6,809 bases of DNA from Chloroflexota bacterium (lineage in GTDB: Bacteria > Chloroflexota > Chloroflexia > Thermomicrobiales > UBA6265), in contig JAEVYR010000219.1 in the NCBI GenBank assembly GCA_023392645.1, positions 1-6,809 of the forward strand, in the 5' to 3' direction. This document shows positions 1 through 6,082 of this stretch, in pieces; the first letter of the stretch is position 1; the number at the start of each line of letters is the position of its first letter. Below the pieces are notes generated by a model, which had not been told where the DNA came from, searched no databases, and saw nothing but the letters and a program-made list of their open reading frames with translations. The position numbers and the translations under genes were made by a program.

Positions 1-602
1 CGCTCGGCCAGTACCGGCACCACGCTGGCGGGGCTGTGTCCGGAGAGGGTTCGCCCGTCTTCGGCGAAAGTCATCATTGCCACGACCGGGAGGTCGGTCG
101 CTTCGCGGGCGGCGTCGAGCGCGGCAAGCATCTCGTCGAGGCTGCCCATCGTCTCGATCACCAGGAGGTCGACGCCGGCCTCGAGGAGCGCATCCATTTG
201 CTCGCGGAACGCGGCCTTCGCGTCCGACGGGGAGAGGGTGCCGATTGGGGCGATGGTGCGTCCGGTGGGACCGACTGATCCGGCCACGAGCACCGGCCGG
301 CCGCTGATCTCGCGCTCCTCGCGGGCGAGCTTGACACCGCGGAAGTTGATGTCGCGCATCTTGTCCGCGAGGCCATGGTGTTCGAGCCGAATGCGGTTCG
401 CGCCGAAGGTGTTGGTCTCGATCACGTCGGCGCCGGCGCTGATATAGGCGCGGTAGATGCCGCTGATGATCTCGGGCTGGGTGAGGTTCACCGCGTCGAG
501 ACATTCCTCGAGCGATCGGCCCGCTTCGTAGAGCATGGTGCCCATCGCTCCGTCGAAAAGCAGGGGGCGATCGGCAAGGGCGGTCACGAACGGGTGCGCC
601 AT
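1..602 (-). CDS. Homocysteine S-methyltransferase, N-terminal part (gene runs off left edge)
   Basis: This is a 5' partial gene: 200 codons are visible, starting at the ATG at 602-600 and open to the window edge. The enzyme transfers a methyl group to homocysteine to make methionine, in the cytoplasm. The visible residues form the first half of the homocysteine-binding TIM barrel: LLFDGAMGTMLYEAG (residues 14-28), NLTQPE (39-44), ADVIETNTFGANRIRL (58-73), GSVGPTG (108-114), VDLLVIET (144-151) and MTFAEDGRTLSG (177-188). The zinc-binding cysteines of the family lie further on, beyond the window. The EDGRTLSG segment and overall wording most resemble bifunctional homocysteine methyltransferase/methylenetetrahydrofolate reductase (YitJ-like) proteins. 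A cobalamin-dependent MetH with the same first domain cannot be excluded without the rest of the gene. CAGGAG sits about 7 bases before the ATG as a ribosome binding site. The gene is divergent from cphB. Confidence 0.9.
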   Translation of the reverse strand, partial: MAHPFVTALADRPLLFDGAMGTMLYEAGRSLEECLDAVNLTQPEIISGIYRAYISAGADVIETNTFGANRIRLEHHGLADKMRDINFRGVKLAREEREISGRPVLVAGSVGPTGRTIAPIGTLSPSDAKAAFREQMDALLEAGVDLLVIETMGSLDEMLAALDAAREATDLPVVAMMTFAEDGRTLSGHSPASVVPVLAE

Positions 603-684
603 CAAGAGCTCCTGAGTGCAATGTGGTCGTAGCGCGAACAGGCCTCGGTGGGTGTGGACCGCTCGCGGTCGTTCGCAACAGTCT

Positions 685-712
685 AGAATATTGCGATGAC
701 TGCCGGGATGAA
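685..712 (-). promoter_or_regulatory. Weak candidate promoter for the methyltransferase gene
   Basis: Read on the minus strand, TTCATC (712-707) and TATTCT (690-685) are separated by 16 bases. The -10 box matches four of six consensus positions, but the -35 box matches only three. Transcription would begin about 75 bases before the start codon at 602. A five-pair hairpin (GACCG / CGGTC with loop CTCG, 657-670) would lie in this leader. I see no SAM (S-box) riboswitch signature in it. This is a plausible but weak call. Confidence 0.25.
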
Positions 713-729
713 GCCATTCGACCGGCGAA

Positions 730-758
730 TTGACACGCTGTGAACGCGCACGTAAGGT
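730..758 (+). promoter_or_regulatory. Sigma-70-like promoter for cphB (and probably cphA)
   Basis: A perfect TTGACA (730-735) is followed after exactly 17 bases by TAAGGT (753-758). The second box keeps the important A at position 2 and T at position 6 of the -10 consensus, but matches only three of six overall. The predicted start of transcription is near 765, giving a leader of about 75 bases to the cphB ATG at 840. I see no recognisable operator or riboswitch in the leader. The rest of the 603-839 gap holds no convincing gene. Confidence 0.5.
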
Positions 759-839
759 ACGGCAGATTCGCGACGCAGCACACGGACGGGCATCTCGCGG
801 AGGCGATCGAGTCGCGTCAGGGCGAGGTGACAGGCGAGC

Positions 840-1688
840 ATGGGCAAGATGAACACGACGATGGAAGAGGCGACGCTGAGGGGTGCAGGATTGTCGTTCG
901 AGGGCGGCCCGCTGATGGCGATTGGCGGCGCCGAAGATCGCCTCGACGACAAGGTCATCCTGTCGTCGTTCGCGCACTTCTCTGGTGGCAAGAAGGCGCG
1001 GATTGCGATCGTGCCCACGGCATCGTCCATCGAGGACGCGGGAATCCGCTACAAGGCGATTTTCCTTGGTATGGGCGTGGAATCCGCCGAGGTCGTCTAC
1101 ATCGGCAATCGCGAGGACGCCAACGCCGAACCGCAGGTCCAGGCGCTCGACGATGCCACGGGGATCTTCCTCACGGGTGGGAACCAGGTTCGGCTCTCGG
1201 TGCTGATCGGCGGCACGCGCTTCGAGGAAACCGTCCGGCGCAAGCACCGCGAGGGTACGGTGATCGCCGGCACGAGCGCGGGCGCGTCGATCCTCTCCGC
1301 GCACATGGTCGCGGGCGGCGCGGGTGGGGCTGTGCCGAAGCAGCGGATGGCGCAGATGGTCGCCGGCTTCGGCCTGATCTCCAATGTCATCATCGACCAG
1401 CACTTTCGGCAGCGGAATCGCATCGGCCGCCTGCTGGCACTCGTGGCAACAAACCCGGGTCTGCTCGGCATCGGCATCGATGAAGACACGGCGGCGGTAT
1501 TTCACGGCGACGGGCATTTGGACGTGATCGGCCGGCACAGCGTCACGATCGTCGACGGCTCCGATATGTACAGCGACATCTACCGGGTGAAGGGGCATCG
1601 CGAGGTGACCGTGAGCAACGCCCGGCTGCACGTGTTGCCGGCGGGTCGCGCGTTCGACCTCCGCGCCAGATTGATGATCGAAGACTGA
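840..1688 (+). CDS. cphB: Cyanophycinase (peptidase family S51)
   Basis: This 282-residue serine hydrolase degrades cyanophycin into beta-aspartyl-arginine dipeptides. The nucleophile elbow is GTSAGA (144-149) with catalytic Ser146. LTGGNQ (111-116) matches the conserved segment whose Gln lines the active site. DQHFRQRNRIGR (186-197) supplies the Asp, Gln and three Arg (192, 194, 197) whose spacing matches the substrate-pocket residues I recall from the Synechocystis CphB structure. GIGIDEDTA (210-218) is another family hallmark. The length is normal for intracellular cyanophycinases, and there is no signal peptide, so it should act on cytoplasmic granules rather than as a secreted CphE-type enzyme. 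The ATG at 840 is chosen because AGGTGA (825-830) lies nine bases upstream and a stop (828-830) blocks further extension; in-frame ATGs at 849 and 861 are alternatives. It is the first gene of the rightward cluster, 130 bases before cphA. Confidence 0.95.
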   Translation: MGKMNTTMEEATLRGAGLSFEGGPLMAIGGAEDRLDDKVILSSFAHFSGGKKARIAIVPTASSIEDAGIRYKAIFLGMGVESAEVVYIGNREDANAEPQVQALDDATGIFLTGGNQVRLSVLIGGTRFEETVRRKHREGTVIAGTSAGASILSAHMVAGGAGGAVPKQRMAQMVAGFGLISNVIIDQHFRQRNRIGRLLALVATNPGLLGIGIDEDTAAVFHGDGHLDVIGRHSVTIVDGSDMYSDIYRVKGHREVTVSNARLHVLPAGRAFDLRARLMIED

Positions 1689-1701
1689 GCCGAAATAGTA
1701 T
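1671..1701 (+). promoter_or_regulatory. Weak candidate internal promoter before cphA
   Basis: TTGATG (1671-1676, at the very end of cphB) and TAGTAT (1696-1701) each match four of six sigma-70 positions, but the spacer is 19 bases, which is long. If real, it would let cphA be expressed separately from cphB, with a leader of about 110 bases. The alternative is simple read-through from the promoter at 730. Confidence 0.22.
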
Positions 1702-1763
1702 GCTGATACGCAGCAGCACACCGTACCCGGGCCGGACGCCCTGACCCGAGACCGCGCCGTGAG

Positions 1764-1779
1764 CCGCCGGGCCTGGCGG
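1764..1779 (+). other. Small GC hairpin in the cphB-cphA gap
   Basis: CCGCC (1764-1768) pairs with GGCGG (1775-1779) around a six-base loop. There is no T-run after it, so it is not a standard intrinsic terminator. It could be a pause or mRNA-stability element, or chance in GC-rich DNA. The remainder of 1689-1818 contains no gene; the last bases carry the cphA ribosome binding site GAGGGG (1807-1812). Confidence 0.25.
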
Positions 1780-1818
1780 GCGTCCTACCGCTGACCGCGC
1801 GATCATGAGGGGTCATCC

Positions 1819-4455
1819 ATGTTGGAAGTTCGCAAAACCACGGTCTACCGGGGCCCGAATATCTGGGCGCGCATGCCGGCGATCCACTACGTTCTCGATC
1901 TTGGCGAGCTCGAGGAGCGACCCTCGAACAAGATTCCCGGCTTTTACGAGCACCTGACCGAGCTCATGCCTTCGCTCTACGACCACCGATGCTCGGTGGG
2001 GCGACCGGGCGGGTTCCTGCAACGGATGCGCGAGGGCACCTGGATGGGCCACGTACTGGAGCACGTCGCGCTCGAGATCCAGAACCTCGCCGGTGCCGAC
2101 GTCGGCCGTGGCAAGACGCGTAGCACCAGCGAGAAGGGCGTCTACAACGTCATCTTCCAGTACGACCAGGAGGATGTCGGCCTGGCCGCCGGCAAGATGG
2201 CGCTGCGGCTCCTGAACAACCTCATCTACGGCGAACCGGACGATTTCGACTACCAGGCAGAGCTGGAGCAGGTGATTCTCCTCGCCGAGCGTCTCGCCTA
2301 CGGCCCGTCGACCGGCGCGATCGTGCAGGAGGCCCAACGTCGTGGCATTCCCGTGCTGCGACTCGACCCGCGGCGCTCGCTCGTTCAGCTCGGCCACGGC
2401 AAGTATCAAAAGCGGATTTGGGCGACGGTGACGTCGCGGACGGCGAATATCGCCGTCGACATCGCCAGCAACAAGGAGCTCACCAACCGGCTGCTGCTGG
2501 AGGTTGGCATTCCGGTGCCGAAATCTTCGGTCGTGCGCAATGTCGATGACGCCGTGCGCGCCGCGACGCGGATCGGGTATCCGGGCGTGATCAAGCCGCT
2601 GGACGGCAACCACGGCCGAGGTGTGTTCGTGAACCTGGCCGACGACGCCGAGGTGCGCGAGTTCTTCGACAATGCCTACCGCGAAAGCCGCTCGGGCTCG
2701 ATCGTGGTGGAATCGTTCATCACCGGGCGCGACTACCGGATTCTCGTCGTCAACAATGAGGTGGTTGCGGTCTCCGAGCGCGTGCCGGCGCATGTCACCG
2801 GTGACGGCACCTCGACCATCGCCGAGCTGATCGAACGTGAAAACCAGGATCCCCGCCGTGGCGTTGGCCACGAAAAGATCCTGACGCGAATCGTGGTCGA
2901 CTCGCAAACAATGGAAGTGCTCGAGCGCGACGGTCGCACGCTCGACGACGTCCCGCCCGATGGCGAATTCATCCAGCTCAAGCTGACCGGCAACATGAGC
3001 ACCGGCGGTACCGCGATCGACCGCACCGACGAGATCCACCCCGACAACGTCGAAATCGCCAGGCAGGCGGCGATGGTGGTGGGGCTGGATATCGCGGGCA
3101 TCGACTTCATCACCACCGACATTGCCGAGAGCGTGCGCCAGACCGGCGGCGCGATTTGCGAGGTCAACGCCGGTCCTGGTTTCCGCATGCACACCAACCC
3201 GACCGAAGGGCATCAGCGACACGTCGGACGCGCGGTGGTCGATATGCTCTTCGAGCGCGGCAAACCGTCGCGGGTGCCGATGATCGCCGTTACCGGTACC
3301 AACGGCAAAACGACGACGTCGCGCATGATCGCACACATCATGAAGACGGCCGGCTACAAGGTCGGGCTGACGACGACCGATGGCATTTACATCGATGGCA
3401 CCCAAATCCTGTCGGGAGACATGAGCGGTCCGGGCAGCGCCCGCATGGTGCTCAAGAACCCCGCGATCGACTACGCGGTGCTCGAGACCGCGCGCGGCGG
3501 CATCCTGCGGTCCGGTCTCGGCTACGACCGTTGCAACATCGCGGTGGTCACCAACGTCGCCAGCGATCACCTGGGGCTGCGCGGTGTCAACACCCTTGCC
3601 GAGCTCGCGCAGGTCAAAGCGGTGGTGCCGCAGAGCGTCCTGCGGGACGGCGCCAGCGTCCTCAACGCGGACAATGAGTGGACTGTCCAGATGGCGCGCA
3701 CGGCGCGCGGCGAGATCATCTTCTTCTCGATGGATGAAGAAAACCCGGTCATCCAGGACCACATACGCGAGAAGGGGAAGGCGGTGGTGCTGCGACAGTC
3801 GCGGTACGGCGAGATGATCACCATCGTCGAGAATCGCCGTGAGACGTCGCTCGTGCTCGCCAGCCAAATCCCGGCGACCTTCGATGGGCGCGCGCGCGTC
3901 AACATCGCCAACGCGCTCGCGGCGACCGCCGCCGCCGTGGCCGACGACATTCAGCTCGATCACATCCGGCAGGCCCTGCGGACCTTCAGCAGCAGCTTCT
4001 TCCAGACGCCGGGCCGGTTCAACATGCTCGACCTCGGTGGGCAGCAGGTCGTGATCGACTATTGCCACAACGTCGCCGGGCTGGAATCGATTGGCGACTT
4101 CGTGAAGCGCATGAACGCGGAACGGACCGTCGGCGTGATCTCCATTCCGGGTGACCGGTCGGACGACGACATGGAGCAATTCGGCACGCTGGCCGGCACG
4201 GTCTTCGACCGGATCATCATCCGGGAGGACGACAATCGTCGTGGTCGGGCCGAGGGCGAGATCGCCGGTCGGTTGCGCGACGCCGCCATCGCGGGCGGGT
4301 TCGACGAGCGGAACCTGGAGGTCGTGCTCGACGAAATGGAGGCCGTGCGGCGGGCCGTCGACACCAGCGACCGCAACGAGCTGCTGGTGCTGCTGGTTGA
4401 CAAGCCGGTGAAGGTTTGGGAAATGCTGACGAGCCAGGGAGCGGCGAGTGCCTGA
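1819..4455 (+). CDS. cphA: Cyanophycin synthetase (CphA1 type)
   Basis: This full-length 878-residue enzyme adds Asp to the backbone and then Arg to each Asp side chain, using one ATP per bond. Three domains are visible. The N domain (about 1-160) carries GTWMGHVLEH and an intact HxxEHxxxE motif (His78, Glu81, His82, Glu86). The ATP-grasp domain (about 215-475) has KPLDGNHGRGV (259-269), VESFITGRDYRIL (297-309) and metal-binding EVNAGPG (448-454). The Mur-ligase-like domain (about 486-878) has the P-loop GTNGKTTT (493-500), LETARGG (555-561), TNVASDHLG (578-586) and PGRFN (731-735). The segment DYCHNVAG (747-754) stands where Mur ligases usually have DYxHNP, with Val for Pro. The ATG at 1819 is supported by GAGGGG six bases upstream and by family-typical N-terminal sequence. 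It follows cphB and overlaps the next gene by 8 bp, so the three are probably one operon. Confidence 0.97.
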   Translation: MLEVRKTTVYRGPNIWARMPAIHYVLDLGELEERPSNKIPGFYEHLTELMPSLYDHRCSVGRPGGFLQRMREGTWMGHVLEHVALEIQNLAGADVGRGKTRSTSEKGVYNVIFQYDQEDVGLAAGKMALRLLNNLIYGEPDDFDYQAELEQVILLAERLAYGPSTGAIVQEAQRRGIPVLRLDPRRSLVQLGHGKYQKRIWATVTSRTANIAVDIASNKELTNRLLLEVGIPVPKSSVVRNVDDAVRAATRIGYPGVIKPLDGNHGRGVFVNLADDAEVREFFDNAYRESRSGSIVVESFITGRDYRILVVNNEVVAVSERVPAHVTGDGTSTIAELIERENQDPRRGVGHEKILTRIVVDSQTMEVLERDGRTLDDVPPDGEFIQLKLTGNMSTGGTAIDRTDEIHPDNVEIARQAAMVVGLDIAGIDFITTDIAESVRQTGGAICEVNAGPGFRMHTNPTEGHQRHVGRAVVDMLFERGKPSRVPMIAVTGTNGKTTTSRMIAHIMKTAGYKVGLTTTDGIYIDGTQILSGDMSGPGSARMVLKNPAIDYAVLETARGGILRSGLGYDRCNIAVVTNVASDHLGLRGVNTLAELAQVKAVVPQSVLRDGASVLNADNEWTVQMARTARGEIIFFSMDEENPVIQDHIREKGKAVVLRQSRYGEMITIVENRRETSLVLASQIPATFDGRARVNIANALAATAAAVADDIQLDHIRQALRTFSSSFFQTPGRFNMLDLGGQQVVIDYCHNVAGLESIGDFVKRMNAERTVGVISIPGDRSDDDMEQFGTLAGTVFDRIIIREDDNRRGRAEGEIAGRLRDAAIAGGFDERNLEVVLDEMEAVRRAVDTSDRNELLVLLVDKPVKVWEMLTSQGAASA

Positions 4456-4993
4456 TCGCGACGTGATGACGCTGGCCGGCGGTGTGCTGAGCCGTGAAGA
4501 CATTCTCGAGCGGATTCGCTCATCGAGGCCGCCGCTGCTGCGGGCGATGCCCGATGTCGATGCGCAGGTGCAGCCGAACGGGGTGGACCTGACCCTGGGA
4601 TCGGTGCAGCGCCATCTTGGTGCGGGTCGGGTCGCGGTGGACAATAGCGGCCGCGTGCTGCCCGAGCTCGAAGAGGTCGAGCCGGACGCCGGCGGCTGGT
4701 ATCGGCTCGATCCCGGCGCGTGGCACGTCACCTACAACGAGATCGTCGCGTTGCCCGACGACCTGATGGCGCTCGGACGGCCCCGATCGAGCCTCGCTCG
4801 CTGTGGCGTGGCGATCCACACGGCGGTGTGGGATGCCGGCTATGAAGGCCGGTCCACCTCGCTGCTGCAGGTCGTGAATCCCGAGGGGTTCTGGGTGCAG
4901 CGCGATGCCCGCGTGATGCAGCTTGTGTTCTTCACGCTGAACTCGCGCACGGCCGAGGGGTATCGCGGACAATACCAGCGCGAGAACATCTGA
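4448..4993 (+). CDS. dut: dUTPase of the dCTP deaminase/archaeal dUTPase family
   Basis: This 181-residue protein most likely hydrolyses dUTP to dUMP and pyrophosphate, keeping uracil out of DNA and feeding dTMP synthesis. Family motifs are QPNGVDLTLG (42-51), GRPRSSLARCGV (110-121), AVWDAGYEGR (126-135, with Asp129 at the dUTPase catalytic aspartate), the VMQLVFF strand (156-162) and a C-terminal GYRGQYQRENI (171-181) like archaeal dUTPases. In dCTP deaminases a catalytic Glu follows ten residues after the equivalent Asp; here that place is Leu139 (or Gln141 if two residues are inserted), and 135-145 contain no Glu. dUTPase activity without deamination is therefore my preferred reading. The GTG at 4448 is chosen because AGGGAG (4436-4441) lies six bases before it; a later ATG (4466) has no such site. 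The 8-bp overlap with cphA suggests translational coupling. Confidence in the family is high, in the exact reaction moderate. Confidence 0.82.
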   Translation: MPDRDVMTLAGGVLSREDILERIRSSRPPLLRAMPDVDAQVQPNGVDLTLGSVQRHLGAGRVAVDNSGRVLPELEEVEPDAGGWYRLDPGAWHVTYNEIVALPDDLMALGRPRSSLARCGVAIHTAVWDAGYEGRSTSLLQVVNPEGFWVQRDARVMQLVFFTLNSRTAEGYRGQYQRENI

Positions 4994-5006
4994 TCACGGA
5001 TCCCTT

Positions 5007-5029
5007 GGCGCCGGGTGCTGCCCGGTGTC
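5007..5029 (+). terminator. Possible terminator hairpin after the cphB-cphA-dut operon
   Basis: CCGGG (5011-5015) pairs with CCCGG (5021-5025) around the loop TGCTG. The stem extends outward through G-T wobbles and G-C pairs to 5007/5029. It begins 14 bases after the dut stop codon. No T-run follows, so termination would be inefficient or factor-dependent. Confidence 0.33.
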
Positions 5030-5068
5030 GGGCGGGCACGTTCGATCGGCCTGGCTGAAGCCTGCGGT

Positions 5069-5088
5069 ATCGGACGCGATCGTCCGAT
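5069..5088. terminator. Hairpin between convergent genes, possible bidirectional terminator
   Basis: ATCGGACG (5069-5076) and CGTCCGAT (5081-5088) form a perfect eight-pair stem with a four-base loop. It sits in the short gap between dut (ending 4993) and the minus-strand gene (ending 5124), where transcripts from both sides must stop. It lacks T-runs on either side. Nothing else is recognisable in 4994-5123. Confidence 0.38.
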
Positions 5089-5123
5089 CTCCGCATGAGG
5101 TGCGCGCCCGGGGCGGTTGAATG

Positions 5124-5465
5124 CTATCGACCCGGGCCGATCGCGCGATCGGTTTCGCCGGGAAGTTGTTGGCGATCCTCAATGATCCGCGTCTCGAGGC
5201 GCTCGACGCGCGCGAAGTCTGGCCGCGCCGGCGGCACGCCGGGCACCGGCACTTGCCGGCGAGCAACTTTGCGCTCGGCCGTTTCGTTGCAGCCCGGTAT
5301 CGGGCAGAAGTAAATCGCCGTGTAGCGCTGTTCGGAGGTTCCCTCGAATCGGGAAGGCCGACCGACCTTGCCGCGCAGGCGCATCTCGACGTGATGGTCC
5401 GGGCACTCCGGAGGCGTCTTCTCCTCGGTGGCTCGTCTGAGAATCACGTCCAAAAGGCTCGGCAT
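5124..5465 (-). CDS. Small Cys/His-containing protein, possible zinc-ribbon-like, function unknown
   Basis: This encodes a 113-residue hydrophilic protein with no signal peptide or membrane segment. Two potential metal-ligand pairs are visible: Cys21-Pro-Asp-His24-His25 in ECPDHHVEMRLRG, and Cys54-x4-Cys59 in IYFCPIPGCNE. These could together hold one zinc ion. Between them is GKVGRPSRFEG (32-42), and the C-terminal third is charged and rich in Arg and Pro, perhaps disordered. I recognise the sequence type only as a conserved-looking hypothetical and cannot name a function. The ATG at 5465-5463 is supported by GGGAG nine bases upstream; the frame stays open further upstream, but that part looks non-coding. 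Codons are mostly GC-ending, which favours this strand over the overlapping plus-strand frame. It is convergent with dut and divergent from the gene at 5553. Confidence 0.72.
   Translation of the reverse strand: MPSLLDVILRRATEEKTPPECPDHHVEMRLRGKVGRPSRFEGTSEQRYTAIYFCPIPGCNETAERKVARRQVPVPGVPPARPDFARVERLETRIIEDRQQLPGETDRAIGPGR
5137..5152. repeat. Perfect 16-bp palindrome
   Basis: CCGATCGCGCGATCGG reads identically on both strands. It lies inside the last codons of the minus-strand gene, encoding part of TDRAIG just before its stop. It could be a factor-binding site, a stem near a 3' end, or chance in a sequence where CGATCG words are common. Confidence 0.6.
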
Positions 5466-5526
5466 CGTCGTACACTCCCATAGGTGATTCAGAGGTGATA
5501 CAGGTCGTTCACATCGCCATGAGCCT

Positions 5527-5532
5527 AGTATA
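5527..5532 (-). promoter_or_regulatory. Candidate -10 box for the small Cys/His protein gene
   Basis: Read leftward, TATACT (5532-5527) matches five of six positions of the -10 consensus and would start transcription near 5520, about 55 bases before the ATG at 5465. No good -35 box is visible at the proper distance. The same AT-rich patch could serve the rightward gene, but a start there would leave almost no room before its ribosome binding site. Confidence 0.3.
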
Positions 5533-5552
5533 CGAGAAGGGACGCATCCCAG

Positions 5553-6047
5553 GTGCCGGATTCCACGCATGAGCAGATCGAGTTGGTCTCGGGGCCGCTG
5601 CGGCCGATGCCCGAACACGTCTTCGATGCGTTGCTCAGCACGTTACGCGAGTCGCTCGGCGAGCGCTGGGGCGCGATTCGCATGCCGCTGCCGGCGCTGG
5701 TCCGCGCGCTCCGCTCAGCGGTTGACGATCTCGAAGGGGTTTACCTCGCCGCGGAGCTCGACCGCGGCGCCGAGCGCGACCTGCGGGTACAGCTGTGGGT
5801 CGATCGCCCCGATCTCGATCTTGCCCTCGCGGACGGAATCGTGGAGGAGGCCTTGCGCGGATTCGGGGATCGGGAGATTCTGCTTGTGTGCCGCACGCTG
5901 GAGGACGACGGTCTCCACTATCGCTTCGCCTCGGGTACAGTCGAGGCCGCGCTGACCGGCACGATCGCGCTGGTCGGTCCGTATGCGCGCGACGCGGCAC
6001 ATCTCGCGCGGATCGGCAGCGGACAGCCAATTGGGTTCAGCGCCTGA
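5553..6047 (+). CDS. Protein of unknown function, 164 residues
   Basis: I do not recognise this protein. It looks soluble and acidic, with no signal peptide, no clear membrane segment and no cysteine cluster (one Cys, residue 113). It appears to alternate helices (about 20-60, for example HVFDALLSTLRESLGERWG) with strands (for example LRVQLWVD, 77-84, and EILLVCRTL, 108-116), which suggests a small alpha/beta fold. The GTG start at 5553 is supported by GAAGGGA (5536-5542) ten bases upstream; the ATG at 5569 is in another frame, and the next in-frame Met (residue 19) would remove conserved-looking sequence. The ferredoxin gene begins 35 bases after its stop on the same strand, so the two may be co-transcribed. 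Confidence 0.7.
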   Translation: MPDSTHEQIELVSGPLRPMPEHVFDALLSTLRESLGERWGAIRMPLPALVRALRSAVDDLEGVYLAAELDRGAERDLRVQLWVDRPDLDLALADGIVEEALRGFGDREILLVCRTLEDDGLHYRFASGTVEAALTGTIALVGPYARDAAHLARIGSGQPIGFSA

Positions 6048-6082
6048 GCGACAGAAGGCGACCGGGAGGAGTGACGAGGGGC

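Noticed and set aside
36..632. Plus-strand open frames opposite the methyltransferase gene
   Set aside because: The minus strand encodes recognisable homocysteine methyltransferase motifs without a stop, so these are shadows.
603..684. SAM (S-box) riboswitch in the methyltransferase leader
   Set aside because: The minus-strand leader shows only a small hairpin and none of the conserved S-box core sequence.
740..1483. A 247-codon plus-strand frame overlapping cphB
   Set aside because: It is out of frame with the clear cyanophycinase, low in complexity and rich in Arg and Gly, with no motif.
1813..4731. A 972-codon open frame on the minus strand, antisense to all of cphA and part of dut
   Set aside because: Its product is rich in His, Arg, Asp and Ala without family motifs and mirrors the codons of cphA. 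Long antisense frames are expected opposite GC-rich genes with strong third-position bias, and cphA itself is unmistakable.
5121..5483. A 120-codon plus-strand frame opposite the small Cys/His protein
   Set aside because: The minus-strand frame has a good ribosome binding site, GC-ending codons and paired Cys/His residues. The plus frame is Arg-rich with no motif or clear ribosome binding site.
5795..6082. The long upstream extension of the ferredoxin frame (216 codons in total)
   Set aside because: It overlaps the 164-residue gene in another frame and is not ferredoxin-like. The ATG at 6083 gives a normal-length ferredoxin with a strong ribosome binding site upstream.
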